Source: Sphagnum compactum (Eukaryota > Bryophyta > Sphagnopsida > Sphagnales). Taken from it: DNA of 64,000 nucleotides. The position numbers and the translations under genes were made by a program. Positions within the stretch are counted from its first letter, which is position 1. The number at the start of each line of letters is the position of its first letter. The notes under the pieces were generated by a model. The model had not been told where the DNA came from and searched no databases. It worked only from the letters and a program-made list of their open reading frames with translations. Below, one piece after another: positions 63,430 through 64,000 of the stretch. The DNA lies in contig OZ234493.1 of assembly GCA_965153455.1 (NCBI GenBank), positions 25,038,213 through 25,102,212 on the forward strand, given 5' to 3'.

Positions 63430-64000
63430 AACACTTTCATAAATAAAGCTTTTGGAGTGCATTTGATTGCCAATAGATGAAGTTAGTTCTTTCAAGTTGG
63501 AACACCCTTCTAAATAAAGCTTTTGGAGTGCATTCAATTGGCCAATAGATGAAGGTAATTCTTTCAAGTTGGAACACTAACACAAATAAAGCTCTTGGAG
63601 TGCATTCAATTGGCCAATAGATGAAGGTAATTCCTTCAAGTTGCACACCTTGACAAATAAAACTTTTCGAGTGCATTCAATTGGCCAATAGATGAAAGTA
63701 GTTCTTTCAAGTTCAAACACCTTGACAAATCAAGTTCTTGGAGTGCATTCAATTAGTCAATAGATGAAGGTAATTCTTTCAAGTTCAAACACCTTGACAA
63801 ATCAAGCTCTTGTAATGCATTCAAGTGACCAATAGATGAAGGTAGTTCTTTCAAGTTCGAACACCTTGACAAATGAAGCTCTTGGAGTGCATTCAATTGG
63901 CCAATAGATGAAGGTAGTTCCTTCAAATTGGAACACTTTGACAAATCAAGCTCTTGTAGTGCATTCAATTGGCCAATAGATGAAGGTAGTTCCTTCAAAT
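63430..64000 (-). pseudogene. Leucine-rich repeat array, partial and broken (resistance-protein type)
   Basis: About eight 72-base units, each encoding a 24-residue LRR of the form KELPSSIGQLNALQELDLSKCSN. The SSIGQ-coding word falls at about 63470, 63541, 63613, 63685, 63757, 63829, 63901 and 63973. From the right edge to 63756 the frame is open, then a TAA at 63753-63755 interrupts. Translation continues in frame for about 1.5 more units before a frameshift near 63640, and frame returns at 63567. Such repeats are typical of plant NB-LRR-like immune receptors. The rest of the gene lies beyond the window, so NB or TIR domains cannot be judged. The last units may be a decayed 3' end or all of it may be a pseudogene. 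Confidence 0.85.

Overview
This is nuclear DNA of a land plant. The four intact genes carry spliceosomal GT-AG introns, have plant-only or plastid-specific families, and sit in AT-rich sequence full of microsatellites, minisatellites and decayed transposons. Introns are mostly about 100-900 bases. Together with a KELPSSIGQLNAL-type leucine-rich repeat array, this suggests a compact non-seed plant, perhaps a moss, but nothing here fixes the species.

Layout. 1-12.6 kb has no gene I can support; it holds three stretches of a degenerate GGTTCC/AACCGG-rich dispersed repeat and many simple repeats. 12.67-18 kb is a phototropin-pathway NPH3/RPT2-like BTB gene (+ strand, 7 coding exons, about 657 aa) behind a microsatellite-built leader. 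19.8-28.0 kb is the plastid HSP90 (HSP90C; - strand, 20 coding exons, about 807 aa), convergent with the NPH3 gene and preceded by a palindromic heat-shock element. 29.6-30.3 kb is a dead PIF/Harbinger transposase. 31.7-33.3 kb holds two tandem arrays. 33.9-36.6 kb is a DRT102-like gene, an RpiB-like domain fused to a cupin (+ strand, 3 exons, 464 aa). 38.4-48.1 kb is gene-free, with AT-rich minisatellites and a foldback element near 41.6 kb. 48.2-53.0 kb is a folate-biopterin transporter of the major facilitator type (+ strand, 8 coding exons, 504 aa) with a probable leader intron. 53-64 kb contains Ty3/gypsy remnants and two stretches of 72-base LRR repeats (- strand), the second running off the right edge as part of a broken resistance-type gene.

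The four intact genes do not form a pathway: they cover blue-light signalling or auxin transport (NPH3 family), stromal protein folding (HSP90C), an uncharacterised sugar-isomerase/cupin fusion, and folate or pterin transport. I found no clearly new multi-gene system. The most interesting points are an HSP90C leader with two in-frame starts and a symmetric heat-shock element, the loss of the usual isomerase histidines in the RpiB-like domain, a near-symmetric foldback element inside opposed minisatellites, and the strict 72-base periodicity of decaying LRR arrays.

Exon borders were placed by eye from reading frame, splice consensus and remembered family alignments; no search or transcript was available.
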